DNA of 39,621 nt from Sphingomonadaceae bacterium (GCA_021300355.1 JAJTEF010000007.1:1-39621); one strand, 5' to 3'; numbered from the stretch's first letter, positions 14,249 to 22,337 are shown. Numbers and translations: made by a program. Notes: generated by a model from the letters alone, not told the origin.

Positions 14249-14258
14249 GTGAAATCTG

Positions 14259-14286
14259 TTGAGGGCTTTGCGGCGATCGCGCGTAT
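14259..14286 (+). promoter_or_regulatory. Putative ECF-sigma promoter for the cnrYXH-like operon
   Basis: TGAGGG-N15-GCGTAT, divergent from the copC promoter, 28 bases before the ATG at 14315. This would give positive autoregulation by the sigma factor coded in the same operon. Confidence 0.7.
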
Positions 14287-14314
14287 ATGTGGCATGAAGT
14301 TTGGAGATACGGAT

Positions 14315-14596
14315 ATGAGCCACATTGACGATATGCTTGATGGACTGCGTGCGGCACCGCTGCCGATCCGGCTTCTGACGATAGATGACGCGGTGCTATC
14401 GCAGCTTTCCGAGCGCCGGGCTAATGCTGCCCTGCTCTCTGGCGGTATGATAGGGTTCGCGATCATCGCCGCAACGGGAATGGGTCTAGTGAGCGCACTG
14501 GTTCCAAGCACATCAGCCGAAGCTGCACCCAGTCTGTCGCCATTTGGCGGACCAGCGGCCCTTGCACCATCGACACTCCTGGATAGCGGCGAATGA
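14315..14596 (+). CDS. CnrY-like membrane anti-sigma factor
   Basis: A 93-aa protein with a cytoplasmic N-terminal segment (MSHIDDMLDGLRAAPLP), one membrane helix (about 45-65, GGMIGFAIIAATGMGLV) and a short periplasmic Pro/Ala/Ser tail. Length and topology match CnrY (about 95 aa), which holds the sigma factor CnrH at the membrane until the sensor CnrX binds metal. The ATG at 14315 has GGAG eight bases upstream. Its stop overlaps the next start (ATGA). Sequence alone would not identify it; the CnrX-like neighbour does. Confidence 0.75.
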   Translation: MSHIDDMLDGLRAAPLPIRLLTIDDAVLSQLSERRANAALLSGGMIGFAIIAATGMGLVSALVPSTSAEAAPSLSPFGGPAALAPSTLLDSGE

Positions 14597-15033
14597 GCAA
14601 TATGCGGCGGACAATTATAATCGCGATCATAGTTTTTCTGTCAGCAATCGGGGGCGTAATGGCAGGGCGGCTGATTGTTAATCCGCCAGTGCCCCCTGAG
14701 AATGAACTTCATGCGTTGCTTCATAACGGTCTCGATCTTGATGCCAACCAACATGCGAAGCTGGAGGCGTTGGAAAAGCAATTTGCTATTCGCAAACAGG
14801 CTCTCGAACTTGAAATGCGCGCCGATAACGCCAAGCTGGCAGCGGCAATCGAGAACGAACACGGTTATGGCACCGAGGTTGCAGCAGCTATTGACCAGTC
14901 GCATATGGCGATGGGACAACTGCAAAAAGAGACGCTGGAGCATATCTTTGCAATGCGCGCGCTGCTCAGGCCCGATCAAGTGGCTAAATTTGATGCAGCC
15001 GTTGTTAAGGCACTGACTGCCGACCAAAAATGA
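14593..15033 (+). CDS. CnrX-like periplasmic metal sensor
   Basis: A 146-aa protein with one N-terminal membrane anchor (7-28) and a helical periplasmic domain. The metal ligands known for CnrX (His42, His46, Glu63, His119, Met123) all have counterparts at a constant offset of two: His40, His44, Glu61, His117, Met121. In CnrX this site binds Ni and Co. The sensor would release the sigma factor from the anti-sigma protein on metal binding. Its neighbours handle copper, so either the metal differs from CnrX or the trio answers to Ni/Co and also controls copper genes. It overlaps both neighbours by four bases. Confidence 0.88.
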   Translation: MSNMRRTIIIAIIVFLSAIGGVMAGRLIVNPPVPPENELHALLHNGLDLDANQHAKLEALEKQFAIRKQALELEMRADNAKLAAAIENEHGYGTEVAAAIDQSHMAMGQLQKETLEHIFAMRALLRPDQVAKFDAAVVKALTADQK

Positions 15034-15593
15034 GCCTTGCCTTAGAAGACTGTTCAGATGGCGAGTTGGCGGCGCTAGCACTCAGTGGGCGGCAATCTGC
15101 CTACACCGCTTTGCTGGCTCGTTATCGTGAGCCGATTTTTCGCGTGGTGCGGGCAACGATAGGCGATAACGATGCAGCTGTTGATGTTACCCAAGAGACA
15201 TTTGTTTCTGCTTTTGCTGCGCTCAAAAGCTATGACAGCGAGCGGTCCTTTAAAACTTGGATTTCTCGCATTGCGATTAACAAATGCCGCGATTGGGCGC
15301 GGCGACGTTCAGTGCGGCGGTTCTTTTCTTTCGCGTTGCCAATCGAGGCAGCTGCTAATGTAGCAGCAGACACGATCACCGCCGACCAGCAGATTTCTGA
15401 CCGTGCAGAGCTTGCACGCGTTCAGACGGCGATTGCAACTTTGCCTCAGGCCATCCGCGAGCCATTGGTCTTGCGGACAATCGAAGGGATGACGCAGGCT
15501 GAGGCGGCTCAGGTTTTGGGTATCAGCGAAAAGGCCGTTGAAACCCGGCTTTACCGGGCACGCGGACAACTGTCCGAATTATTGAGGGTTTAG
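15030..15593 (+). CDS. ECF sigma factor, CnrH-like
   Basis: A 187-aa sigma-70-family ECF factor. Region 2 (YREPIFRVVRATIGDNDAAVDVTQETF abbreviated, about 30-55, and SFKTWISRIAINKCRDWARRR, about 72-92) is followed by region 4 with a helix-turn-helix (LPQAIREPLVLR, MTQAEAAQVLGIS, AVETRLYRARGQL). Length matches CnrH (about 191). Overlapping start with the sensor gene. It likely recognises the TGAGGG-N15-GCGTAT sites, one of which lies at its own 3' end. Confidence 0.92.
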   Translation: MSLALEDCSDGELAALALSGRQSAYTALLARYREPIFRVVRATIGDNDAAVDVTQETFVSAFAALKSYDSERSFKTWISRIAINKCRDWARRRSVRRFFSFALPIEAAANVAADTITADQQISDRAELARVQTAIATLPQAIREPLVLRTIEGMTQAEAAQVLGISEKAVETRLYRARGQLSELLRV

Positions 15594-15609
15594 CGTGCGA
15601 CTTGCGTAT
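15582..15609 (+). promoter_or_regulatory. Putative ECF-sigma promoter for copAB
   Basis: TGAGGG-N15-GCGTAT overlapping the end of the sigma gene, 29 bases before the multicopper oxidase start. This is the third copy of the pattern in 1.4 kb. Confidence 0.7.
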
Positions 15610-15638
15610 CAGGGTTAGAACCTAAATATGGACTCCCG

Positions 15639-17426
15639 ATGACTTTGACTTCTCCTATTGATCGCCGAAACCTGTTGCGCGGCGCGGCTCTCGCGAGCGG
15701 CGGCATGGCGCTTGCTCCTTTATTTCCCGCCTGGGCTAAAAGCGGATCGCACGGGCTGCACAGTCTTGCCGGTCAACCCGGCGTGTTGTCGGGTGATAAT
15801 ATTGAAGTCAGCGTCGGGCAATCGGCGTTCCGCCTCGGCAAAAAAACCGGCCATGCTTACACGATTAACGGGACGCTACCGGGGCCGCTCATTCGCCTTC
15901 GTGAAGGTCAGAACGTAAAGCTGGTAGTGCGCAACACGCTCGAAGAAGATACGTCAGTTCACTGGCATGGAATGTTGCTTCCTTTCCATATGGATGGCGT
16001 TCCCGGCGTAAGCTATCCCGGCATCGGCCCGGGCGAGAGCTTCACCTATGAATTTCCAATGAAGCAGCACGGTACCTATTGGTATCACAGCCATAGCCAC
16101 ATGCAGGAAGCAATGGGCATGTATGGCGCGTTGATCGTCGATCCTGCAGGCAAAGACCCGATTGCTTATGACCGTGAGCATGTCTTGGTTTTGTCGGACT
16201 GGAGTTTTGCACACGCGCATGTGAACTTTACCAAGCAGAAGCAAAAGGCAGGCTATTTCAACAAGCGCAAACAGACCTTTGCCGGCCTTGCCAAGGGCGA
16301 AGATCAGCCACTGTCCGAACGTATGATGTGGGGCCAGATGTTGATGGACCCCACTGACATCGCAGATGTGACCGGTGCCTATTATCATTATCTGATCAAT
16401 GGTCACGATAGCATGGGCAACTGGACCGGCATTTTCAAACCTGGTGAGCGCGTGCGGCTGCGCATTATCAATGCGGCCGCGATGAGCAATTTCAACATTC
16501 GCGTTCCCGGTCTGCCGATGACGATTGTCGCGTCGGATGGATTGCCGCTCACGCCTGTAGAAACCGACGAGTTCCAGATTGCCGTTGCCGAAACGTGGGA
16601 CGTGATCATTGAGCCTAAAGAAGCGATTCCTTACGCCTTTATCGCTGAATCGATTGACCGTTCAGGCCAGTGCCGCGCAACTTTTGCTCCGCAAATGGGC
16701 ATGACCGCACCGATACCCGAGCTTCGCGAGCGTCCTTTGCTCACCATGAAAGACATGGGCATGGATCATGGCAGCGGTGGCGCCGACATGGCAGGCATGG
16801 ACCATAGCAATATGACCCCTGAAGAAATGGCCGCAATGGATGGCGCGATGGGCAAAATGGATCACGGCTCCATGAACATGCGTGACCCGTCGGTGGCGCC
16901 GCAGGTGAAGATGGGACCGGGTGTGGCCAGCCTTGCACCGATGCCGATGGATCGCAATAAAGAGCGGCCAACCGGTTTGGAGAAAGTCCCGCACCGGGTG
17001 CTGACGCTTAGCCAGCTTCGAGCGCTTGAGCCTAATCCTGACCAGCGCACCCCCACGCGCGAAATCGATGTCCATCTGACCGCCAATATGGAGCGTTATA
17101 TGTGGTCGATGGACGGCGAGAAATACAGTGAGAAGACCGAGCCGCTACCATTCCGCCACAATGAACGCGTGCGCGTGAACCTGATCAACCACACGATGAT
17201 GCCGCACCCAATTCATTTGCACGGCCATTTTTTCGAGGTGGTGAACGGACAGAAGGGGCAATATCCACGCAAGAATGTCGTCAACGTGTTGCCGGGAGCC
17301 AAGGTCACTTTTGACTTCACTGCCGATGCAATGGGTGACTGGGCATTTCATTGTCATATGCTGATGCACATGCATGCTGGCATGTTCCGCGTTGTCACTG
17401 TCCGGCATGAGGAGGAAGGGCAATGA
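15639..17426 (+). CDS. copA: Multicopper oxidase, copper resistance protein CopA (PcoA type)
   Basis: A 595-aa periplasmic oxidase that would oxidise Cu(I) to Cu(II). The N-terminus carries a Tat signal with twin Arg9-Arg10 (DRRNLLRG). The four copper-ligand motifs are present: HWHG (108-111), WYHSHSH (about 149), HPIHLHG (from 523) and HCHMLMH (from 571). A Met/His/Asp-rich insert lies around 370-410 (MKDMGMDHG, AGMDHSNM), typical of PcoA/CopA. It begins an operon and overlaps copB by four bases. It is distinct from the P-type ATPase that bears the same name. Confidence 0.96.
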   Translation: MTLTSPIDRRNLLRGAALASGGMALAPLFPAWAKSGSHGLHSLAGQPGVLSGDNIEVSVGQSAFRLGKKTGHAYTINGTLPGPLIRLREGQNVKLVVRNTLEEDTSVHWHGMLLPFHMDGVPGVSYPGIGPGESFTYEFPMKQHGTYWYHSHSHMQEAMGMYGALIVDPAGKDPIAYDREHVLVLSDWSFAHAHVNFTKQKQKAGYFNKRKQTFAGLAKGEDQPLSERMMWGQMLMDPTDIADVTGAYYHYLINGHDSMGNWTGIFKPGERVRLRIINAAAMSNFNIRVPGLPMTIVASDGLPLTPVETDEFQIAVAETWDVIIEPKEAIPYAFIAESIDRSGQCRATFAPQMGMTAPIPELRERPLLTMKDMGMDHGSGGADMAGMDHSNMTPEEMAAMDGAMGKMDHGSMNMRDPSVAPQVKMGPGVASLAPMPMDRNKERPTGLEKVPHRVLTLSQLRALEPNPDQRTPTREIDVHLTANMERYMWSMDGEKYSEKTEPLPFRHNERVRVNLINHTMMPHPIHLHGHFFEVVNGQKGQYPRKNVVNVLPGAKVTFDFTADAMGDWAFHCHMLMHMHAGMFRVVTVRHEEEGQ

Positions 17427-18424
17427 ACACTTCGTTGCTCCTTCCTGCCGCACTATTGCTCGCAACCCCCACATTCGCACAATCGGGGCATCAAGGGCAT
17501 GACATGCATGCCGAGAAAGCCGAACCAAGCCCACCGCCCCCTGCCACCGATCCACATGCCGGACACGACATGGGTGGAACAAAGGCGCAGCCGGTGGCTG
17601 AGGAACGGGCTGCAGAAGCCGTTGATCCCCATGCCGGTCATGACATGAGTTCAATGCAGGATGAAACGGCCGCGACGGACGACGTCGGTAATACGCCAGC
17701 GCCAGCCCCGCCAGCGGATCATGCGGCTGATGCAATATTTGGCGCTGACATCATGGCAAAGTCGCGCAAGGAATTGGCGTATGAAGTAGGTGGCATGGGC
17801 TATTCGCTGGTGACCATCGACCTGCTCGAAGTCGGCTTCCAAAAGGGCCGCGAAAGCTATCGCTTTGAAGGTGAGGCATTCACCGGAGGCAACATCAACC
17901 GCTTCGGTGTGAAATTCGAAGGCGAGGGCGCGTTTGGTGAGCGCATTGATGATCTTGAATTGCAGGCGCTCTACTCCCGGGCAATCGCGCCATACTGGAA
18001 CCTGCAAGCCGGTGTTCGGTACGACATAAAGCCAGACCCGTCGCGCACCTATCTCGTTGCCGGTGTCGAGGGTATCGCGCCCTATTGGTTCAAGGTGAAC
18101 GCCGCTGGCTTCGTCTCGAACAAAGGCGAGTTCCGCGCGCGAGTGGAGGCGTCTTACGACCAGCGAATTACGCAGTCGTTAATCTTGCAGCCTCGCATCG
18201 AAGCAAATATCGCTTTCCAGGATATTCGCGCTATCGGTGTAGGGTCTGGATTGACAGACTTTGAAGCTGGATTACGCCTGCGTTATGAGATCGAGCAAGA
18301 AATTGCGCCTTATATTGGTGTCGAATGGCGCAAACAGACAGGCGCAACCGCGCGTTACTCGCGGCTCGCCGGCGAAGATCCTGAAACAATCAGCGTTGTT
18401 GCCGGGATAAGGATCTGGTTCTGA
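17423..18424 (+). CDS. copB: Outer-membrane copper resistance protein CopB
   Basis: A 333-aa protein with a Sec signal peptide (ending TFAQS), a Met/His-rich, proline-rich linker (GHQGHDMH, DPHAGHDMGG, DPHAGHDMSS; about 20-95) and a C-terminal beta-barrel domain ending in a terminal Phe (GIRIWF), as in outer-membrane proteins. CopB is thought to bind or pass copper at the outer membrane. It overlaps the oxidase gene (ATGA), and the next gene begins at its stop. Confidence 0.95.
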   Translation: MNTSLLLPAALLLATPTFAQSGHQGHDMHAEKAEPSPPPPATDPHAGHDMGGTKAQPVAEERAAEAVDPHAGHDMSSMQDETAATDDVGNTPAPAPPADHAADAIFGADIMAKSRKELAYEVGGMGYSLVTIDLLEVGFQKGRESYRFEGEAFTGGNINRFGVKFEGEGAFGERIDDLELQALYSRAIAPYWNLQAGVRYDIKPDPSRTYLVAGVEGIAPYWFKVNAAGFVSNKGEFRARVEASYDQRITQSLILQPRIEANIAFQDIRAIGVGSGLTDFEAGLRLRYEIEQEIAPYIGVEWRKQTGATARYSRLAGEDPETISVVAGIRIWF

Positions 18425-19158
18425 GCAGCAGACGCACCCGCATTCACCTAACTGCCAGCCGTATTCACAAATGGCTGGCCTTAATTATCGGTGCGCAATT
18501 GCTGATCTGGTTTGCCAGCGGCGTGATCATGAGTTTCCTGCCTATCGACAAGGTGCGCGGTGAGCATCTGGTTGACCGTGAAACAGTGATGATGATTCCG
18601 ACGGGCAGCAGCTTTGCCGATCCAGCGCAAATCCGGGCAAAAGCCGGAGCGCCCGTTGAAGCTATCAACTGGCACATGATGGGAAGTCGCGCGGTAGCCG
18701 AAGTGACGACCGCCAACGGCATCAAACTTTTCGATGCCCAAACAGGCGAGCTCATACCGCCGGTCGGTGCCGCTCAAGCAACGGCCATCGCGAATGCCGC
18801 GTGGAAGTCAGCCGCGAAGCCGGTTTCCAAAGCATCGCGCGTCACGACCGAAAGCCCTGAATACCGGGCTGCGCTACCTGCATGGCGTATCGCTTATTCC
18901 GATCCCGATGCCACGAGCGTGTTTGTTGCCGTCGATACCGGCAAAATCACCGCTGTTCGCACCGGCACGTGGCGGCTTTATGATTTCTTCTGGAGCCTCC
19001 ACATCATGGACTGGAAGAACCACGAGAATTTCAACACATGGTGGCTGTTGGCATTCGCCATCGGAGGCTTGGTCCTGGGCATTGCTGGTACGGTTCTATT
19101 ATTTATACGCTGGCCGCTTCGGCGTAAGCGCAAAGCCAAGCGGATTGCGCTGTCATGA
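18421..19158 (+). CDS. PepSY-type membrane protein, possible CTG start
   Basis: About 245 aa with an N-terminal membrane helix (HKWLALIIGAQLLIWFASG, about 16-34), a periplasmic PepSY-like part and a second helix near the C-terminus (WWLLAFAIGGLVLGIAGTVLLF, abbreviated) followed by a basic tail. A TTG at 18499 would cut through the first helix. Upstream the frame has no ATG, GTG or TTG, but CTG at 18421 forms a CTGA overlap with the copB stop, like the ATGA overlaps of its neighbours. CTG is therefore the preferred, though unusual, start. It may take part in reduction or transport of copper or iron across the membrane. Confidence 0.75.
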   Translation: MSSRRTRIHLTASRIHKWLALIIGAQLLIWFASGVIMSFLPIDKVRGEHLVDRETVMMIPTGSSFADPAQIRAKAGAPVEAINWHMMGSRAVAEVTTANGIKLFDAQTGELIPPVGAAQATAIANAAWKSAAKPVSKASRVTTESPEYRAALPAWRIAYSDPDATSVFVAVDTGKITAVRTGTWRLYDFFWSLHIMDWKNHENFNTWWLLAFAIGGLVLGIAGTVLLFIRWPLRRKRKAKRIALS

Positions 19159-19216
19159 AATGTTGGATTAGCGACCTCAATGTTGTTTTGAAGCGGGCGT
19201 TGAGCTATTCTAAATC

Positions 19217-19591
19217 GTGAATTTATTTCGTCGCCCTCGGTTAATGTCTGTCATCAACACGCTGTTGGCACTGACAATGATTATGGTTGCAGGGCGTTCC
19301 GAGGCGAATTGTTTTTCATCGGATGCCCAGCCCGTCGCGCAAAGCCGAATGATGGAAAATTGCACAGATATGGAAGCCAATCTGGTCGGCCCTGAGAAAT
19401 CTGCTCCGCCCCATCATTCGGATGAGCGGCAAAATGGTATGTGTCACCTCAGCTGTTCTGTTTTATTTAAAGCAGCGACTGCCCAAAATTACCATATAGT
19501 GCTCCATTCGCTGAAATATTTGCTAGAACTAGAGCCATTGTCAGTTGGAATAAACGCCATCCCGCAAACGCCGCCTCCACGGTTTGGCTGA
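19217..19591 (+). CDS. Small exported protein with Cys/His/Met residues
   Basis: A 124-aa (or 115-aa from the ATG at 19244) protein with an N-terminal hydrophobic helix (INTLLALTMIMVAG), then Cys, Met and His residues (ENCTDMEAN, PPHHSDE, GMCHLSCSV) and a proline-rich end (QTPPPRFG). It recalls the small DUF2946-like proteins of metal clusters. Neither start has a clear ribosome site. A metal-binding role in the periplasm is inferred from composition and neighbours. Confidence 0.6.
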   Translation: MNLFRRPRLMSVINTLLALTMIMVAGRSEANCFSSDAQPVAQSRMMENCTDMEANLVGPEKSAPPHHSDERQNGMCHLSCSVLFKAATAQNYHIVLHSLKYLLELEPLSVGINAIPQTPPPRFG

Positions 19592-19626
19592 ATACTTTTC
19601 AGTCAAACAAGAACATGGAGATTATT

Positions 19627-19827
19627 ATGAAAATGAAGATACTAATCGGCGCAGTTGCGCTAACTCTATCCGGTGCTGCCTTTGCAGCAGAGCCTCCTTC
19701 ACCTAAGAAGGAATGCTGCTGCAAAAAGGGCGAGGATGGCAAAATGGCTTGTTGCGAGGACGAAGCCAAGGATGCCGAGAAGTCAGGCCATGAAGGCCAT
19801 GACATGGGCGATATGAAAACCAAATAA
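19627..19827 (+). CDS. Small secreted Cys-rich protein (66 aa)
   Basis: Signal peptide MKMKILIGAVALTLSGAAFA, then a mature chain of about 46 residues with CCC and CC clusters in a lysine/acid-rich context (KKECCCKKGE, MACCEDEAK) and a C-terminal GHEGHDMGDM. The ATG at 19627 has GGAG upstream. It is very probably a periplasmic copper-binding peptide, given the Cys clusters, the HxxHDM tail like that of CopB and its place in the copper block. Confidence 0.75.
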   Translation: MKMKILIGAVALTLSGAAFAAEPPSPKKECCCKKGEDGKMACCEDEAKDAEKSGHEGHDMGDMKTK

Positions 19828-19894
19828 GCGATAATGTTCGGGGGCGGCTTTGTTGCTCCCGAACATTCCTGCATCGAAATTACGGAGTTTGCCC

Positions 19895-20323
19895 ATGAAA
19901 AAACTGATCCTTGCGCTCGCCATGTTGTCGACATCGGCAATGGCGGCAAATGACATCGTAATGCACCGCGACCCCGGTTGCGGATGTTGCGAAAAATGGG
20001 CGGCACAAGTGCGCCAGCAATTCGGTCGCGCGGTCAAGATTGTCGATGATGCCAACCGTGCCGCAATCCACAAAAGTCTCGGTATGCCTGCCAGTCTGGC
20101 TTCGTGCCACACCGCAATCATCGACGGAATAGCTTTCGAGGGCCATGTGCCGGTGACCGATATGAAGCGCTTGCTCGCCGCCAAAACCAAAGGTGTTCGC
20201 GGGCTGGCCGTTGCAGGTATGCCGCTGGGGTCACCGGGCATGGAAGCACCCGGCCATCCGGCGGACCATTACAATGTCATCGCCTTTGGTTCCGGCAAGA
20301 CGAGCATATTTGCCCGACACTAA
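19895..20323 (+). CDS. DUF411 periplasmic metal-binding protein
   Basis: A 142-aa protein: signal peptide (ending SAMAAND), then the DUF411 signature RDPGCGCCEKWA with three clustered Cys near residues 30-35, SCHTA and GHVPVTDMKRLL in the middle, and GMPLGSPGME near the end. DUF411 proteins are common in copper resistance clusters and are thought to bind copper. The ATG at 19895 with GGAG upstream is preferred over a longer frame from 19850. Confidence 0.88.
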   Translation: MKKLILALAMLSTSAMAANDIVMHRDPGCGCCEKWAAQVRQQFGRAVKIVDDANRAAIHKSLGMPASLASCHTAIIDGIAFEGHVPVTDMKRLLAAKTKGVRGLAVAGMPLGSPGMEAPGHPADHYNVIAFGSGKTSIFARH

Positions 20324-20411
20324 GCGGTGTAACCATTGGCGCTGGATAGTCGAACAAGGGCCGAGGGTCGTCATAATACGATGACATCCCGGCTACTCAA
20401 TGGAGACTATC

Positions 20412-20558
20412 ATGACCAAATATTATGCAGCGGCTATCGCCGTTTTCTTCATCACGCCCGCAGCATTCGCTGCTCCGGCGGTTGCCGATACGGTTGCGGC
20501 CTGCTGCGCTGCACTCGACGCCTGCTGTGAACAGGCGATGGATTGTTGCGACGAATGA
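20412..20558 (+). CDS. 48-aa secreted peptide with CCx5CCx5CC
   Basis: A short gene: signal peptide of about 20-25 residues (MTKYYAAAIAVFFITPAAFA) and a mature part with three Cys pairs at 31-32, 38-39 and 45-46, each seven residues apart (CCAALDACCEQAMDCC). On a helix these pairs would line one face. GGAG lies seven bases before the ATG. No family is recalled. Copper or other soft-metal binding is inferred from the Cys pairs and from being last in the copper block. Confidence 0.75.
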   Translation: MTKYYAAAIAVFFITPAAFAAPAVADTVAACCAALDACCEQAMDCCDE

Positions 20559-20574
20559 ATGATTGGCGATAAAG

Positions 20575-20620
20575 GTGCCCGGTCGATGGATCGGGCACAA
20601 GAGCTATTTGCGCAAATAGC
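20575..20620. terminator. Bidirectional terminator region
   Basis: Two hairpins lie between convergent genes: GTGCCCG/CGGGCAC (20575-20581, 20592-20598) and the perfect 18-bp palindrome GCTATTTGCGCAAATAGC (20603-20620), which ends one base before the methyltransferase stop codon. There is no long U tract. Confidence 0.6.
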
Positions 20621-20621
20621 C

Positions 20622-21239
20622 TCACCCGACCTTTTGGAATGTGCTGAACTGGAATTTCTGAACATTGCCGCCCGGTGTGACGTGGTCGTAGCGCCGCTCG
20701 TCAATTAACGCAAAGTTCGGTCCCAGCACGCGCGCGATGCTTGCGGCATCGTGTCGGGTAACGGGGAGGCCACTGCACTTTTCGGGGCCATCGAGCGCGA
20801 ACGTGCCGATGATAGCAAAACCACCCGTTTTGAGCGCGGCATGTAAGGTATTCGCATAAGCGGCCTGATCTTTTGGCGCGTTCAGAAAATGAAATGCAGC
20901 ACGGTCATGCCAGATGTCATATTGGCTGGCGGGTTTCCATGCAGTCACATCGCCGACTATCCATTCAACCGATCCAGAGTCATTACCCATCCTTGATTTG
21001 GCTATATCTAGCGCATGGGCCGACAGGTCTAGCACCGACACATGATTGTGACCGTTAGCAACAAGTGCATCAACCAGTCTCGACGCGCCGCCACCAATGT
21101 CGATGACCGACGCGCTCTTAATGCCGGTGGCCGCGATCAATTCAAGCGAGCATGCAGGCGATTGCTCAAACCAACTCACGCTATCATCGGCTTTGGTCGT
21201 GTAGACATTTTCCCAATGGTCGGTGCGCGCATCTGTCAT
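20622..21239 (-). CDS. Class I SAM-dependent methyltransferase
   Basis: A 205-aa cytoplasmic protein. The SAM-binding motif I is VIDIGGGASRLVD (about 45-57), followed by an acidic motif II (VSVLDLS), VEWIVGDVTAW and GGFAIIGTF. The N-terminus (HWENVYTTK, SWFEQSP) matches a family often placed next to metal-resistance genes. The substrate is unknown. It is the last gene of the minus-strand MerR operon, 11 bases after ynfA. Confidence 0.88.
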   Translation of the reverse strand: MTDARTDHWENVYTTKADDSVSWFEQSPACSLELIAATGIKSASVIDIGGGASRLVDALVANGHNHVSVLDLSAHALDIAKSRMGNDSGSVEWIVGDVTAWKPASQYDIWHDRAAFHFLNAPKDQAAYANTLHAALKTGGFAIIGTFALDGPEKCSGLPVTRHDAASIARVLGPNFALIDERRYDHVTPGGNVQKFQFSTFQKVG

Positions 21240-21250
21240 TTATTCAACCT

Positions 21251-21577
21251 TCATGTTCGTCCCGGACCGTAAAGGATAATTGCAGCACCCAATAAGCAAA
21301 TCGTCGCGCCAATGGCATCCCAACGATCTGGACGCATATCTTCGACTGCCCAAAGCCAAAAGAGTGACGCCAGAATGTAAATACCACCGTAAGCAGCATA
21401 AGTGCGTCCCGCTGCAACGGCATCGCTCAAAGTGAGCAGCCAAGCGAACAGCGCAAGCGACAACATGCCGGGGATGAGCCAAATGGGCGACTTATCCATT
21501 CGAAGCCAAGCCCAAAAGGCAAAGCAGCCACCAATTTCGGCAAGCGCCGCCGCGCCGTAGATGAAAAGCTGTTTCAT
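21251..21577 (-). CDS. YnfA family small membrane protein
   Basis: A 108-aa protein with four helices and the YnfA signatures ([38 protein letters not shown]). The family resembles small multidrug-resistance transporters. The true start is the ATG at 21577 and not the much longer open frame that reads through the neighbour. It overlaps the DUF3147 gene by four bases. Confidence 0.92.
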   Translation of the reverse strand: MKQLFIYGAAALAEIGGCFAFWAWLRMDKSPIWLIPGMLSLALFAWLLTLSDAVAAGRTYAAYGGIYILASLFWLWAVEDMRPDRWDAIGATICLLGAAIILYGPGRT

Positions 21578-21924
21578 AGGTTTACACCGAAGCGCGCTAA
21601 CACTGCGGTCATACCAACATATAGCAAAATAGTCAGCACGCATCCTGCGGCCAGTGCGGGCCAAAAATAGACGCCGCGTTTGAGAAGCAACGGGATTATC
21701 AGAAACATCGGCAGCGATGGCAGCACATACCAGAAGGTTGCCTGTGCGTGCGCGGCCATCCGGTCTACGTCTTGGGTGTCGCGCCATAGCCAGATCATGC
21801 CCATCACGGAAATCAGCGGCAAGGACGCCAGTAACGCACCCATTCCAGCATTGCGGCGGGCGATTTCGGACACGGCGACGATTATGACGGCAGACAACAC
21901 CGCCTTGATGAGCAGATATGTCAT
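21574..21924 (-). CDS. DUF3147 membrane protein
   Basis: A 116-aa protein with about four hydrophobic helices ([70 protein letters not shown]). It matches the small DUF3147 family, whose function is unknown, as I recall. It overlaps both merR and ynfA by four bases, so it is translated with them. Confidence 0.85.
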   Translation of the reverse strand: MTYLLIKAVLSAVIIVAVSEIARRNAGMGALLASLPLISVMGMIWLWRDTQDVDRMAAHAQATFWYVLPSLPMFLIIPLLLKRGVYFWPALAAGCVLTILLYVGMTAVLARFGVNL

Positions 21925-22334
21925 TGGGCGGCTCCTTTAAGCTGTGGGGTGGGCGCGAGGCTTTCAATGATCTTGCAATCGGCGATAGTGCCGTGGCGGC
22001 AACTTCCTATCACGCGGGTCAGCTCGCTTCGTAAAGCCGAAAGGTCATCGATCTTGCGTTCGACTTCGGCCAAGTGGGCACTGGCAATCTGGTCCACTGC
22101 TTCGCAACTTTGGCCAGTGTCATCCGACAACGTGAGCAATTCCCGCACTGCCTCCAGTGCGAAACCCAGATCACGCGCGCGGCGAATGAATGACAGGCGG
22201 GCCAGATGTTCGTTACTATAGCTGCGGTAGTTTGACGCGCTGCGCGCAGGCGGCGCAAGAAGGCTGATTTTCTCGTAATATCGCACCGTCTCTACGTTGG
22301 TCGCGGTCGCGTTTGCCAGTTCACCAATTTTCAT
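21921..22334 (-). CDS. MerR family metal-responsive activator, divalent type
   Basis: A 137-aa regulator. N-terminal winged helix ([22 protein letters not shown]), a dimer helix (about 80-108) and a metal loop with Cys112 and Cys120. Cys112-x7-Cys120 is the CueR layout, but residue 77 is Cys. CueR (Cu(I)) has Ser at this place, while sensors of divalent ions (ZntR, CadR, PbrR, MerR) have Cys. It is therefore more likely to sense Zn, Cd, Pb or Hg than Cu(I). It binds between itself and the divergent transporter operon. Confidence 0.92.
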   Translation of the reverse strand: MKIGELANATATNVETVRYYEKISLLAPPARSASNYRSYSNEHLARLSFIRRARDLGFALEAVRELLTLSDDTGQSCEAVDQIASAHLAEVERKIDDLSALRSELTRVIGSCRHGTIADCKIIESLAPTPQLKGAAQ

Positions 22335-22337
22335 CGC

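Noticed and set aside
21578-21967. N-terminal extension of YnfA to 238 aa
   Set aside because: The extension is the DUF3147 and merR genes read in another frame; the ATG at 21577 gives the family's normal length.
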